Below are positions 17,001 to 23,651 of a stretch of DNA of 29,671 nucleotides, in pieces (the stretch's first letter is position 1; each line of letters opens with the position of its first letter). The notes beneath the pieces are model-generated. The model was given only the letters and a program-made list of their open reading frames with translations, was not told where the DNA came from and ran no database searches. The DNA is taken from NCBI GenBank assembly GCA_964369415.1, contig CAYJFP010000025.1, positions 1 to 29,671 of the forward strand. The letters are read 5' to 3'. The stretch is from SIG603 sp964369415. Lineage in GTDB: Bacteria; Bacillota; Clostridia; Oscillospirales; Acutalibacteraceae. Made by a program: the position numbers and the translations under genes.

Positions 17001-17269
17001 TCAAATGGTTGCCAAAGTTTTCCATCATATTTAATTAAAGTTCTTGAACCTGTATCGTAAGAAGAATGCAGCCTATCGTCTGTCTCGTATGAGAAAAGAT
17101 TTCCCGAGGCGTCTTTTCTTCCGGCTGTTATTCCTCCTTTTGAAGACATGAATAGCCACACATCGCTTGAAGATGGAACTTGAATAAAAAATGGTGGTAA
17201 AGTTTCACTGTTTGAAATTTTGTAATAAGGCTTTCCGTTTTGGTTAATTATACTTCCGTTTGCTTGCAT
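14075..17269 (-). CDS. Inverting glycoside phosphorylase, clan GH-Q (GH94/GH149/GH161-like)
   Basis: A 1064-residue cytoplasmic enzyme. The N-terminal half is beta-sandwich (GGITAGRKD at 45-53, typical of the GH94-like super-sandwich), followed by an alpha/alpha barrel. RRHGDPARPWN (407-417), YEGNWRDIFQNWEA (434-447), YWGDHQ (498-503) and RPEWNDANNAIVG (616-628) are conserved blocks; D621 in WND corresponds to the catalytic acid of GH94 enzymes. Such enzymes split beta-glucosides with phosphate to glucose 1-phosphate. The length exceeds GH94 cellobiose phosphorylases (about 800) and fits GH149 beta-1,3-glucan phosphorylases better; the family is not certain. A perfect EF-hand-like loop (557-568) lies between barrel blocks. 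AGGAATGAG precedes the start. Confidence 0.82.
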   Translation of the reverse strand: MQANGSIINQNGKPYYKISNSETLPPFFIQVPSSSDVWLFMSSKGGITAGRKDASGNLFSYETDDRLHSSYDTGSRTLIKYDGKLWQPFEANGTNKYNITQNILKSHYGNSVLFEEINHDLGLSYSYEYENSEKYGLIKTSTLKNLDDNSKKLSVLDGIMNILPYGVNGNLQAFSSNLVDAYKASELSGDNLAIYSLTTVVNDTPNPIEVTKANVAYTTLENPSVYLTADVIPAFINGDISTIEREVYGKKSNYFVVYDVELKDEKSYSFVLDCGYDHSMLAEIQNFISKNEFSCIFEDVKSGTESLIKIVKESDGIQNTQDEVACAHHFLNTLYNVMRGGTFEKIYSFDYKDFAKFLNIRNKEALNNPLIKEIEKCTTIHELKEVTKNDTVLYRLALEYMPLSFSRRHGDPARPWNRFSINLKDENGEKISYYEGNWRDIFQNWEALGLSYPSYYENMVTKFVNASTTDGFNPYRISTLGIDWEKPEPENPFGGLGYWGDHQIIYLLRLLKGLKGHFPEKLSEMLSLEIFSYANVPYKFNTYDKILKDSKNTIMFDFDRDGKIEELEKTMGSDAKLVLKDGDVYTVNLTEKLIVPLLSKMSNLLVGGGIWMNAQRPEWNDANNAIVGIGLSMVTVYHVKSYLEFMETVFENADSSYVISEEVVSWLKSNLLSLSKYVGSYKGNEKVLLDEMGYAFSDYRENVYNNGFKAKSELTSGEILSWIKAAKAAIDYTIEVNKGDVYTTYNLLKDDFSTEKMKPMLEGQSAIIGSGSLNAKETDNLLSSMKKDLLNERLRCHTLYPIKTTKRFADKNFITLDINPIDGIVVKDANSKLHFASDISTSLILEDKLSKTDLSDEAKAQLLNEFENLFGHKKFNGRSDVMYKFEGIGCVYWHQNAKLALAVIESVQRCKDTNTEDAKALYNSYKELMNGFTYRKSPAECFAIPTEPYSHTSFSGKSEQPGMTGQVKESLILRRIELGVKINDGQICFDNWFVADNEYNKDGELTFSIYSVPVKYKKADKNSVSVYLKSGESLSFDNMKIDKATSNKIFLRDENIDRIEVLFA

Positions 17270-17308
17270 TAAAAGCTCATTCCTTTCATGAATAATATTA
17301 TTAATATA

Positions 17309-17337
17309 ATTTTATATTGAAATCATATTAAAAACAA
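17309..17337 (-). promoter_or_regulatory. Probable promoter of the GH-Q phosphorylase
   Basis: Minus strand TTGTTT, a 17-bp spacer and TAAAAT, about 40 nt upstream of the start. It is divergent from the promoter at 17391, so one intergenic region drives both units. Confidence 0.5.
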
Positions 17338-17390
17338 GGATAAATATTTCACTTTTGGTGTAAAAATTTATTCAATATATAAAAAAACAG

Positions 17391-17419
17391 TTGATTTAAA
17401 CTGAAATTTTCATTATACT
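17391..17419 (+). promoter_or_regulatory. Sigma-A promoter of the six-gene glycan operon
   Basis: TTGATT, a 17-bp spacer and TATACT, giving a transcript start near 17426 and a short leader of about 29 nt. No catabolite-response (cre) palindrome was recognised beside it. Confidence 0.72.
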
Positions 17420-17454
17420 TAGAAAAAAACTAAAAGTTGACAGGAGCGGTTGTT

Positions 17455-18276
17455 ATGGCATACATAAAAGCACAAATTTTTTCTGAAATTATTAATCAAG
17501 ATTTATACGTAGACTTATTTTTGCCATCAGATTCGAGAGAATTAAGAAATAGCGAACCTAAAGCTGTGATATATTTACTGCACGGCATGTCGGGAAACAA
17601 CAGTGCATGGTTTAATTTATGCCCTTTAGTTAGGTATGCAAGCGAAAATAACGTGGTTATAGTATCACCACAAGGACATAACAGTTTTTATGTTAATCAA
17701 AAACTTGGTGTGGATTATTTTAAATATATGACAGATGAATTGCCGGTAATGCTTGACAAGCTCTTTAAAATTCCAAAAGGAAGAGACAAAACATTTGTTG
17801 CAGGACTATCAATGGGCGGATACGGTGCACTTCTTCTCGGTCTATCAAGACCTGATTTGTTTGCGGCTTGTGCAAGTTTTAGTGGAGCTGTAGGAATTGC
17901 AAAAGATAAAATAGCTACTCAAGATGAAAACTTTATAAGAAGTTATATGATGCCTATTTTCGGTGAAAACCTTGAAGAAAGGGATGAACTTAACTTATAT
18001 CTACTTGCAGAAAAAGTATCGAAAATGAAAGAGGATATGAAACCGAACGTGCTTTGCACCTGTGGGATAAATGACTTTTTGTATGAAGATAATATTGAGT
18101 TTAAGAATTACATGAAAAACTTAGATATTAATTTTAGATATATGGAGTGGGAAGGCGAACACGAGGGCGGTTTTTGGGATAGAAGCCTTGTGTATGCTAT
18201 AGATTATTTTCTAGATAGTAATTATGCCGATAAAATACATAACGCTTGGAGTTATAAAGTAAATATAGAAGAGTGA
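17455..18276 (+). CDS. Alpha/beta-hydrolase esterase (esterase D/CE1-like, tributyrin-esterase type)
   Basis: A 273-residue soluble serine esterase. The nucleophile elbow is GLSMGG (S119), the acid is probably D207 in GINDFLY and the base H236 in GEHEGGFWD; LLHGMSGN (41-48) forms the oxyanion region. This pattern matches acetyl or feruloyl esterases and S-formylglutathione-hydrolase-like enzymes. No signal peptide, so it would strip acyl groups from imported oligosaccharides or small esters. The start ATG follows AGGAG at 9 nt; an in-frame TTG six codons earlier is inside the ribosome site. First gene of the operon, 12 nt before the next gene. Confidence 0.88.
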   Translation: MAYIKAQIFSEIINQDLYVDLFLPSDSRELRNSEPKAVIYLLHGMSGNNSAWFNLCPLVRYASENNVVIVSPQGHNSFYVNQKLGVDYFKYMTDELPVMLDKLFKIPKGRDKTFVAGLSMGGYGALLLGLSRPDLFAACASFSGAVGIAKDKIATQDENFIRSYMMPIFGENLEERDELNLYLLAEKVSKMKEDMKPNVLCTCGINDFLYEDNIEFKNYMKNLDINFRYMEWEGEHEGGFWDRSLVYAIDYFLDSNYADKIHNAWSYKVNIEE

Positions 18277-18288
18277 GATACAAGAGTT

Positions 18289-18633
18289 ATGACAAAAGAT
18301 GAAGTGATAGAGTATGGCTTAACTTTTTCAGCAAGTTACAAGGATTATCCTTTTGACGAAGCAACGGTAGTGTTAAGGCATTCACTTAATAAAAAGATAT
18401 TTGCTCTTATTTATGATAAAGAAGATAAATCATTTGTAAGCTTAAAATGTGACCCTATGGAGGCCGAGTTTTTGCGTTCAGTTTATCAAAGTGTTACGCC
18501 TGGATGGCACTTAAACAAGGTGCACTGGAACACCGTTTTTTTATCTGGAGAGGTTCCTAGTGAAGAGATTAAAAGAATGATTGGAAATAGCTATGATTTG
18601 ATAAAACCAAAGAAGAAAAAGAAAGGCATGTGA
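18289..18633 (+). CDS. MmcQ/YjbR family protein
   Basis: A 114-residue protein of the YjbR/MmcQ family (CyaY-like fold). Recognisable pieces are the N-terminal YPFDEATVVLRH, FALIYDKEDKSFVSLKCDP in the middle and the family hallmark VTPGWHLNKVHWNTV, followed by a short helix and a lysine-rich tail. Members are often annotated as DNA-binding, but a role is not established. It sits between esterase and amylase genes with gaps of 12 and 19 nt, so it is co-transcribed; its contribution to the pathway is unclear. Confidence 0.85.
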   Translation: MTKDEVIEYGLTFSASYKDYPFDEATVVLRHSLNKKIFALIYDKEDKSFVSLKCDPMEAEFLRSVYQSVTPGWHLNKVHWNTVFLSGEVPSEEIKRMIGNSYDLIKPKKKKKGM

Positions 18634-18652
18634 TTCAACCGCATGATGGGAA

Positions 18653-20119
18653 ATGATGATGAGAAATAGAACAATGATACAGTTTTTTGAGTGGTTTTTA
18701 CCCTCTAACGCATCACTTTGGAGAGAAGCGCAAGAAAAGGCAAAGGAGTTATCAAATCTTGGCATAAGTGATATATGGTTACCACCTGCATATAAAGGTG
18801 ATAGAGGTATAAATGACGTAGGATACGGCGTTTATGACATGTATGACTTAGGCGAGTTTAATCAAAAGGGTAGTGTTCCAACAAAATATGGAACTAAAGA
18901 TGAATATATAAATGCGATAAAAGCACTTAAAAGAAGTGGAATAAAAGTGTATGCCGACATTGTATTTAATCATAGAATGGGCGGAGATGAGACAGAGCTT
19001 GTAAAAGCCGATGTGTACGATTTTTCTAATAGAGGAAAAGTGATAGAGGAAAGAGAAATTGCAACTTGGACAAAGTTTAATTTTACTGCTAGAAACAATA
19101 AATATTCAGATTTCAAGTGGAATCAGACCCACTTTGACGGATGCGACTGGGATGAAATAAAAAAACAAAAAGCTTTATATCTTTTTAAAGGGAAAAGCTG
19201 GGATAATCAAGTTGATATAGAAAATGGGAATTATGACTATCTTCTAGGCACTGACCTTGATTTAAATAATTCTGAAACATATGAAGAATTGGTGCGTTGG
19301 GGTAAGTGGTACCTTGATGTAACTTCGGTTGACGGCTTTAGACTCGATGCGGTAAAGCATATGAATTTTAGTAGTATAATGTCGTGGTTAAGAGAAATGA
19401 GGATGTATTCTGGAAGAGATTTATTTGCAGTGGGAGAATACTGGAATCAGTCTTTAAGTGCTCTTGTGTATTATCTTGATAAAACGGCGAATAGGATGAG
19501 ACTTTTTGATGTACCGCTTCACTATAATTTCCACAAGGCTTCAAGAAGTGGTGGACAGTTTGATATGAGCAAAATTTTTAGCGGAAGTTTGGTCTCTCAA
19601 AGGCCTAAAAGAGCCGTTACTTTAGTCGATAACCACGACACACAACCTGGACAATCTCTTCAAAGCTGGGTAGACGGCTGGTTTAAGCTTCACGCATATT
19701 CCTTGATTCTTTTAAGAGAAGAAGGGCTTCCTTGCGTTTTTTATGGGGATTTATATGGAGTGCCACACGATAATATTTCGGCGGTAGGAATAGGTCTTAA
19801 TAAACTCTTGAAGGTTAGATATGATTTAGCTTATGGCGAGCAAATAGATTATTTTTATGATAGCAGCGTTATTGGATTTACTAGAATGGGTGAAGATGAG
19901 CTTTTGCACTCGGGGTTAGCGGTAGTGATGACAGATAGCATAGGCGGCAGCATAAAAATGTGTGTAGGAGAGAAATTTATCGGAAAAACCTTTGTAGATT
20001 GTTTAGGTAACAGTAATAGCAGAATTGTAATTGAAGCCGACGGATGTGCAGATTTTACCGTGAAAGACGGAAGTGTAAGCGTTTATGTGGATGAAGATTA
20101 TTTAATTAGTGAGGTCTAA
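18653..20119 (+). CDS. Cytoplasmic alpha-amylase (GH13, subfamily 5-like)
   Basis: A 488-residue GH13 enzyme that hydrolyses alpha-1,4-glucans. It opens with MIQFFEWFLP, typical of Bacillus-type and cytoplasmic GH13_5 amylases. The four regions are visible: DIVFNH (102-107), GFRLDAVKH with nucleophile D232, AVGEYW with acid/base E262 and LVDNHDTQ with D329. The calcium-site insert of domain B and a C-terminal beta domain are present. There is no signal peptide, so it acts on cytoplasmic maltodextrin or glycogen. Three ATGs stand at the start and the true one cannot be chosen; a weak GGGA lies upstream. The next gene starts 4 nt after its stop. Confidence 0.94.
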   Translation: MMMRNRTMIQFFEWFLPSNASLWREAQEKAKELSNLGISDIWLPPAYKGDRGINDVGYGVYDMYDLGEFNQKGSVPTKYGTKDEYINAIKALKRSGIKVYADIVFNHRMGGDETELVKADVYDFSNRGKVIEEREIATWTKFNFTARNNKYSDFKWNQTHFDGCDWDEIKKQKALYLFKGKSWDNQVDIENGNYDYLLGTDLDLNNSETYEELVRWGKWYLDVTSVDGFRLDAVKHMNFSSIMSWLREMRMYSGRDLFAVGEYWNQSLSALVYYLDKTANRMRLFDVPLHYNFHKASRSGGQFDMSKIFSGSLVSQRPKRAVTLVDNHDTQPGQSLQSWVDGWFKLHAYSLILLREEGLPCVFYGDLYGVPHDNISAVGIGLNKLLKVRYDLAYGEQIDYFYDSSVIGFTRMGEDELLHSGLAVVMTDSIGGSIKMCVGEKFIGKTFVDCLGNSNSRIVIEADGCADFTVKDGSVSVYVDEDYLISEV

Positions 20120-20123
20120 GCAC

Positions 20124-20678
20124 ATGGGGATAGGAATTCTAGTGTGTGGTCTAAATGGCTCTGGAAAAAGTACTATAGGACAAATTTTAGCAAATAGGTT
20201 TAATTTTCATTTTATAGATAGTGAACATTTATTTTTTGAAAAAAGAAATGTTTATAAATCGTCACGTTCGCATGAGCAGGCTACAAATATTTTAGAAAAT
20301 GAAATAAAAGAAAATCCAAATTTTATTTTTGCTTCTGTAAAAGGTGAATATGGTGAAAATTTTGTTTCAAAATTAAATTGTGCAATATTTGTTGATGTAC
20401 CTGAAAAAATTCGACTTAAAAGAATTGTGGAAAGAGATATTAATAAATTTGGAGATAGAGTAACTTATGGTGGAGATTTGTATGAAGATACACACAAGTT
20501 TTATGAATTTGTACAGTCAAGGGATAATAGTTATGTAGAAAAGTGGCTAGATACTCTAAGCTGTGAAATTATACGAATTGATGGCACTAAGCCTATTGAA
20601 GAAAATATAAATTTAATTGTTAAGCATATAGAAGATAAGTGCAACATGAAATCAAAATCAGATTTTGAGGTGAAGTGA
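20124..20678 (+). CDS. P-loop kinase-like protein (NMP/shikimate-kinase fold)
   Basis: A 184-residue P-loop NTPase. Walker A is GLNGSGKS (9-16). A short NMP-kinase-like core follows, with FVDVPEKIRLKRIVERD resembling the lid region (two arginines after a beta strand) of cytidylate, shikimate or gluconate kinases. No substrate-defining motif was recognised. The ATG at 20124 is preferred because GAGGT lies 9 nt upstream and it begins right after the amylase stop; an earlier GTG overlaps the amylase gene. It ends one base into the next gene. A small-molecule kinase acting on a product of the operon is an inference. Confidence 0.75.
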   Translation: MGIGILVCGLNGSGKSTIGQILANRFNFHFIDSEHLFFEKRNVYKSSRSHEQATNILENEIKENPNFIFASVKGEYGENFVSKLNCAIFVDVPEKIRLKRIVERDINKFGDRVTYGGDLYEDTHKFYEFVQSRDNSYVEKWLDTLSCEIIRIDGTKPIEENINLIVKHIEDKCNMKSKSDFEVK

Positions 20679-21427
20679 TGAAGAAAATTTTAGCGATTGG
20701 AAATAGCTTTTCAGAAGATGCGACTACATATCTTCATGATATAGCTTCGGAAGACGGAGTGAAGTCTAAAATTGTTAATTTATACATAGGTGGATGCTCG
20801 TTAGAAACGCATTGTGAAAATTTAATAGCTGATGATAAAGCATACAGGCTAGATGTAAACGGTGTTCCTACCGATAGTTTTGTTTCTATAAAGGAAATAC
20901 TCAAACAAGAAGAGTTTGACATCGTGACTATACAACAAGCAAGTCATTTCAGTGGATTTGAAGAGACGTATTATCCGTATATTGAAGTAATTTCAAATAC
21001 GGTTAAAGAATTATTACCAAACGCTACTCAGATGATTCATCAAACATGGGCATATGAAATAGACAGCGACCACAGCGCTTTTGTGAATTACAATAAGAGT
21101 CAAGATTTAATGCACAAAAGGCTAAAATTAGCGTATCAAAATGTCTCGGATAATTTAGGTCTTGAAATCATTCCTTGTGGCGATTTGATTCAAGATTTGC
21201 GAAAATTAAAGGAATTTGATTATGAAAATGGCGGAATTAGCCTTTGTAGAGATGGTTTTCACATGAATATGATTTACGGAAGATATGCCACTGCCATGCT
21301 TTGGTATCAGAAGATATTCAAAGCTAATGTGTTAGAAAATGCCTATTTGCCACCTGAAATTAACGGAGAAAAATGTGATTTTAATATAATCAAAAAAATA
21401 AAAGAACTTATTTACACTAAATATTAA
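20678..21427 (+). CDS. DUF4886-type SGNH hydrolase-like protein
   Basis: A 249-residue protein with an SGNH/GDSL-like plan. Block I is GNSFS (S10 as nucleophile, Asn replacing the usual Asp), GGC at 38-40 may be the block II glycine, TIQQASH (84-90) stands where GxND is usual, and the D/H pair is D192/H195 in RDGFHMN. No signal peptide is present, unlike many DUF4886 proteins that are exported, so a cytoplasmic deacylase for imported glycans is suggested. The start overlaps the preceding stop as TGATG, implying translational coupling. The substrate is unknown. Confidence 0.8.
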   Translation: MKKILAIGNSFSEDATTYLHDIASEDGVKSKIVNLYIGGCSLETHCENLIADDKAYRLDVNGVPTDSFVSIKEILKQEEFDIVTIQQASHFSGFEETYYPYIEVISNTVKELLPNATQMIHQTWAYEIDSDHSAFVNYNKSQDLMHKRLKLAYQNVSDNLGLEIIPCGDLIQDLRKLKEFDYENGGISLCRDGFHMNMIYGRYATAMLWYQKIFKANVLENAYLPPEINGEKCDFNIIKKIKELIYTKY

Positions 21428-21438
21428 GGAGTATTAAA

Positions 21439-23547
21439 ATGAAATTACCAGAAAATTATTTATCGAAATTGTATGCTGCTTGGATGGGCAAAATTATAGG
21501 AATAAGACTAGGAGCGCCGATAGAGGGGTGGCCGTATGAAAAAATCAAGAATGTTTATGGTGAACTTACAAGTTATCCTATTGATTATAAAGATTTTGCC
21601 GCAGATGACGACAGTAACGGACCTTTATTTTTCGTAAGAGCACTCGAAGACTGCAAGGATATAGAAAATTTTTCTGCGGATGATGTTGCACAGGCACTGC
21701 TTAATTACGCTTCATATGAAAAAGGATTTTTTTGGTGGGGTGGATACGGAATTTCCACCGAACACACTGCGTATTTAAATCTTAGAAATGGCATAAAAGC
21801 TCCACAAAGTGGAAGCATAGATCAAAACGGATACACAATGGCAGAGCAAATTGGCGGGCAGATTTTCATTGATTGTTGGGGTTTAGTCGCACCGGGAAAT
21901 CCTGATTTAGCTGCAAAGCTTGCAGAAAAAGCCGCTTCGGTAACTCATGGTGGAGAGGGAATATACGGTGGTATATTTGTCGCTACTGCAATTAGCCTAG
22001 CTTTTATCGAAACTGACATTAAGACAGTTATAAACAAGGCTTTAAGCTATATTCCTAAAGACTGCGAATACGCTAGAGTTTCAAGAGATGTTATGGATTA
22101 TTACGAGAAAAATCCTAAAAACTGGCGAGATGGTTTTAAGTTTGTGTTTGATAATTATGGATATGATAAGTATGAGGGCAACTGTCATATCATCCCTAAT
22201 GCGGCGGTAATGATTTTATCTATGCTTTATGGTGAGGGAGACTTTGAAAATACACTCAATATATGCAATATGTGCGGATGGGACACCGACTGTAATGTTG
22301 GAAATGTCGGAACAATCATGGGTGCACTTTGCGGTATGGAGGGTATCGACTATGACAAATGGATGAAACCTATAAATGATTTTGTTGCGGCTTCTTCTGT
22401 AATCGGAAGTCTCAATATTCAAGATGTATCACAAGGTGCAGGTTATTTTGCGAAAATGGCATATAAACTTGCAGGAATTCCTATGGATGAAGAGATGAAG
22501 CGTAACTTTAGCGGAAATAAATCTCACTTTGAGTTTGAAGGAAGCACTCATTCTATAAGGGTAAGAGGCACCGACAATTATGCGATTAGAAATACCGATG
22601 AAGAGGCGTTTGAAGGGAATAGAAGCCTTAAAATTAGCCTGAATTCTTGCTTTAATGGCGAAGAAAAATTTGTTTACAAGAAGACGTATTATAAACCAAG
22701 TGACTTTTATGATTCAAGATACGACCCATCATTTTCTCCGATAGTTTATCCAGGTCAAACTGTTAAAATGGCTGTAATGCCAGCACTTTACGAGGATGAA
22801 ATGCAAATTTCAGTTGTTCCATATGTAAAACTTGGGAGAACAGGAGAAATAATTCGAGGCAAAAGGGAAGACCTAAGCGAGAAAAAATGGTACGAACTAA
22901 TGCTTGAAATACCTTTTTCAGACGATTATGTAGAGGAAATGGGCTTTATAATTTGTGGAAAATCAGGTGGATTTGATACGACAAGTCTTACTGTTTACCT
23001 AGACAGTTTGGAAGTTTTAGGAGAAGCGGATTATGAAATTGATTTTTCAAAATCTAGTGAAGAAAGCTGGAATATTACCCACAAAGAAATAAATCAGTTT
23101 ACTAAATTAAAAGGAAATATCTTCTTAGAAAATGGCTATTTAAGCATGTCTTCTACAGATTTTGCAGAAATGTATACAGGTCATGTGGATTTTAAAGACT
23201 ACAAGCTGACAGTAGTGATGAAACCGATAACAGGCGAAACACATTTTGTCAATGTAAGGGTTAAAGGTGCGATGTGCTCTTATGCAGCTGGATTTAAAGA
23301 CGGCAGATTCGTAATTATGAAAAATGACTCCGGCTATACTACAGTCGCTGGCATAGACTTTGAACTTACAAAAGGAAAAGAATATACAATTACTGTAAAG
23401 GTAGTGGGTGATGAGATTACAGCCGAAACCCAAGGTGAGACTTTAACCTTTAAAGATAACGAAGCAATAATTAACGGTTGTGTTGGACTTTCGACTCAAA
23501 ATACGGCTAGATGCCTATTTAAAAAGCTTAGAGTAGAAAAAGTGTAA
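21439..23547 (+). CDS. ADP-ribosylglycohydrolase-fold protein with two C-terminal beta-sandwich domains
   Basis: A 702-residue cytoplasmic protein. Residues 1-350 form an ADP-ribosylglycohydrolase (DraG/ARH) domain: metal ligands are suggested by AADDDSN (D56-D58) and GWDTDCNVGNVG (D282, D284), and GGEGIYGG (171-178) is the conserved glycine stretch. Residues about 370-540 resemble a CBM4/9-type carbohydrate-binding jelly roll, and about 545-702 a LamG or 3-keto-disaccharide-hydrolase-like jelly roll. DraG itself is about 290 residues. Position at the end of a glycan operon and the lectin-like tail suggest a glycoside substrate, not a protein-linked ADP-ribose; this is inference. The start follows AAGGAG. 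Confidence 0.82.
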   Translation: MKLPENYLSKLYAAWMGKIIGIRLGAPIEGWPYEKIKNVYGELTSYPIDYKDFAADDDSNGPLFFVRALEDCKDIENFSADDVAQALLNYASYEKGFFWWGGYGISTEHTAYLNLRNGIKAPQSGSIDQNGYTMAEQIGGQIFIDCWGLVAPGNPDLAAKLAEKAASVTHGGEGIYGGIFVATAISLAFIETDIKTVINKALSYIPKDCEYARVSRDVMDYYEKNPKNWRDGFKFVFDNYGYDKYEGNCHIIPNAAVMILSMLYGEGDFENTLNICNMCGWDTDCNVGNVGTIMGALCGMEGIDYDKWMKPINDFVAASSVIGSLNIQDVSQGAGYFAKMAYKLAGIPMDEEMKRNFSGNKSHFEFEGSTHSIRVRGTDNYAIRNTDEEAFEGNRSLKISLNSCFNGEEKFVYKKTYYKPSDFYDSRYDPSFSPIVYPGQTVKMAVMPALYEDEMQISVVPYVKLGRTGEIIRGKREDLSEKKWYELMLEIPFSDDYVEEMGFIICGKSGGFDTTSLTVYLDSLEVLGEADYEIDFSKSSEESWNITHKEINQFTKLKGNIFLENGYLSMSSTDFAEMYTGHVDFKDYKLTVVMKPITGETHFVNVRVKGAMCSYAAGFKDGRFVIMKNDSGYTTVAGIDFELTKGKEYTITVKVVGDEITAETQGETLTFKDNEAIINGCVGLSTQNTARCLFKKLRVEKV

Positions 23548-23549
23548 AG

Positions 23550-23578
23550 TTGACAAGTGTTTCCAAAAACATTATAAT
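23550..23578 (+). promoter_or_regulatory. Perfect consensus sigma-A promoter of the glycopolymer export operon
   Basis: TTGACA, a 17-bp spacer and TATAAT match the consensus at all twelve positions. Transcription would start near 23585, giving a leader of about 67 nt that contains AT-rich inverted repeats (for example ATAAGAT / ATCTTAT, 23581-23621). The promoter begins only 3 bp after the preceding stop; no terminator lies between, so read-through from the upstream operon is possible. Confidence 0.88.
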
Positions 23579-23651
23579 AGATAAGATATAAATATCATAT
23601 GAGATTGTTATGAAATCTTATAAATGTTTTAATAGGTAAGGAAGTTAAAAT

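Noticed and set aside
14075..17269. Calling the large minus-strand enzyme a cellobiose phosphorylase
   Set aside because: It is about 250 residues longer than GH94 cellobiose phosphorylases and its conserved blocks differ, so only clan level is claimed.
23140..23433. A 97-codon open frame on the minus strand
   Set aside because: It lies fully inside the ARH-fold gene, has no ribosome site or recognisable domain and is Cys/His/Phe-rich as expected of antisense translation.
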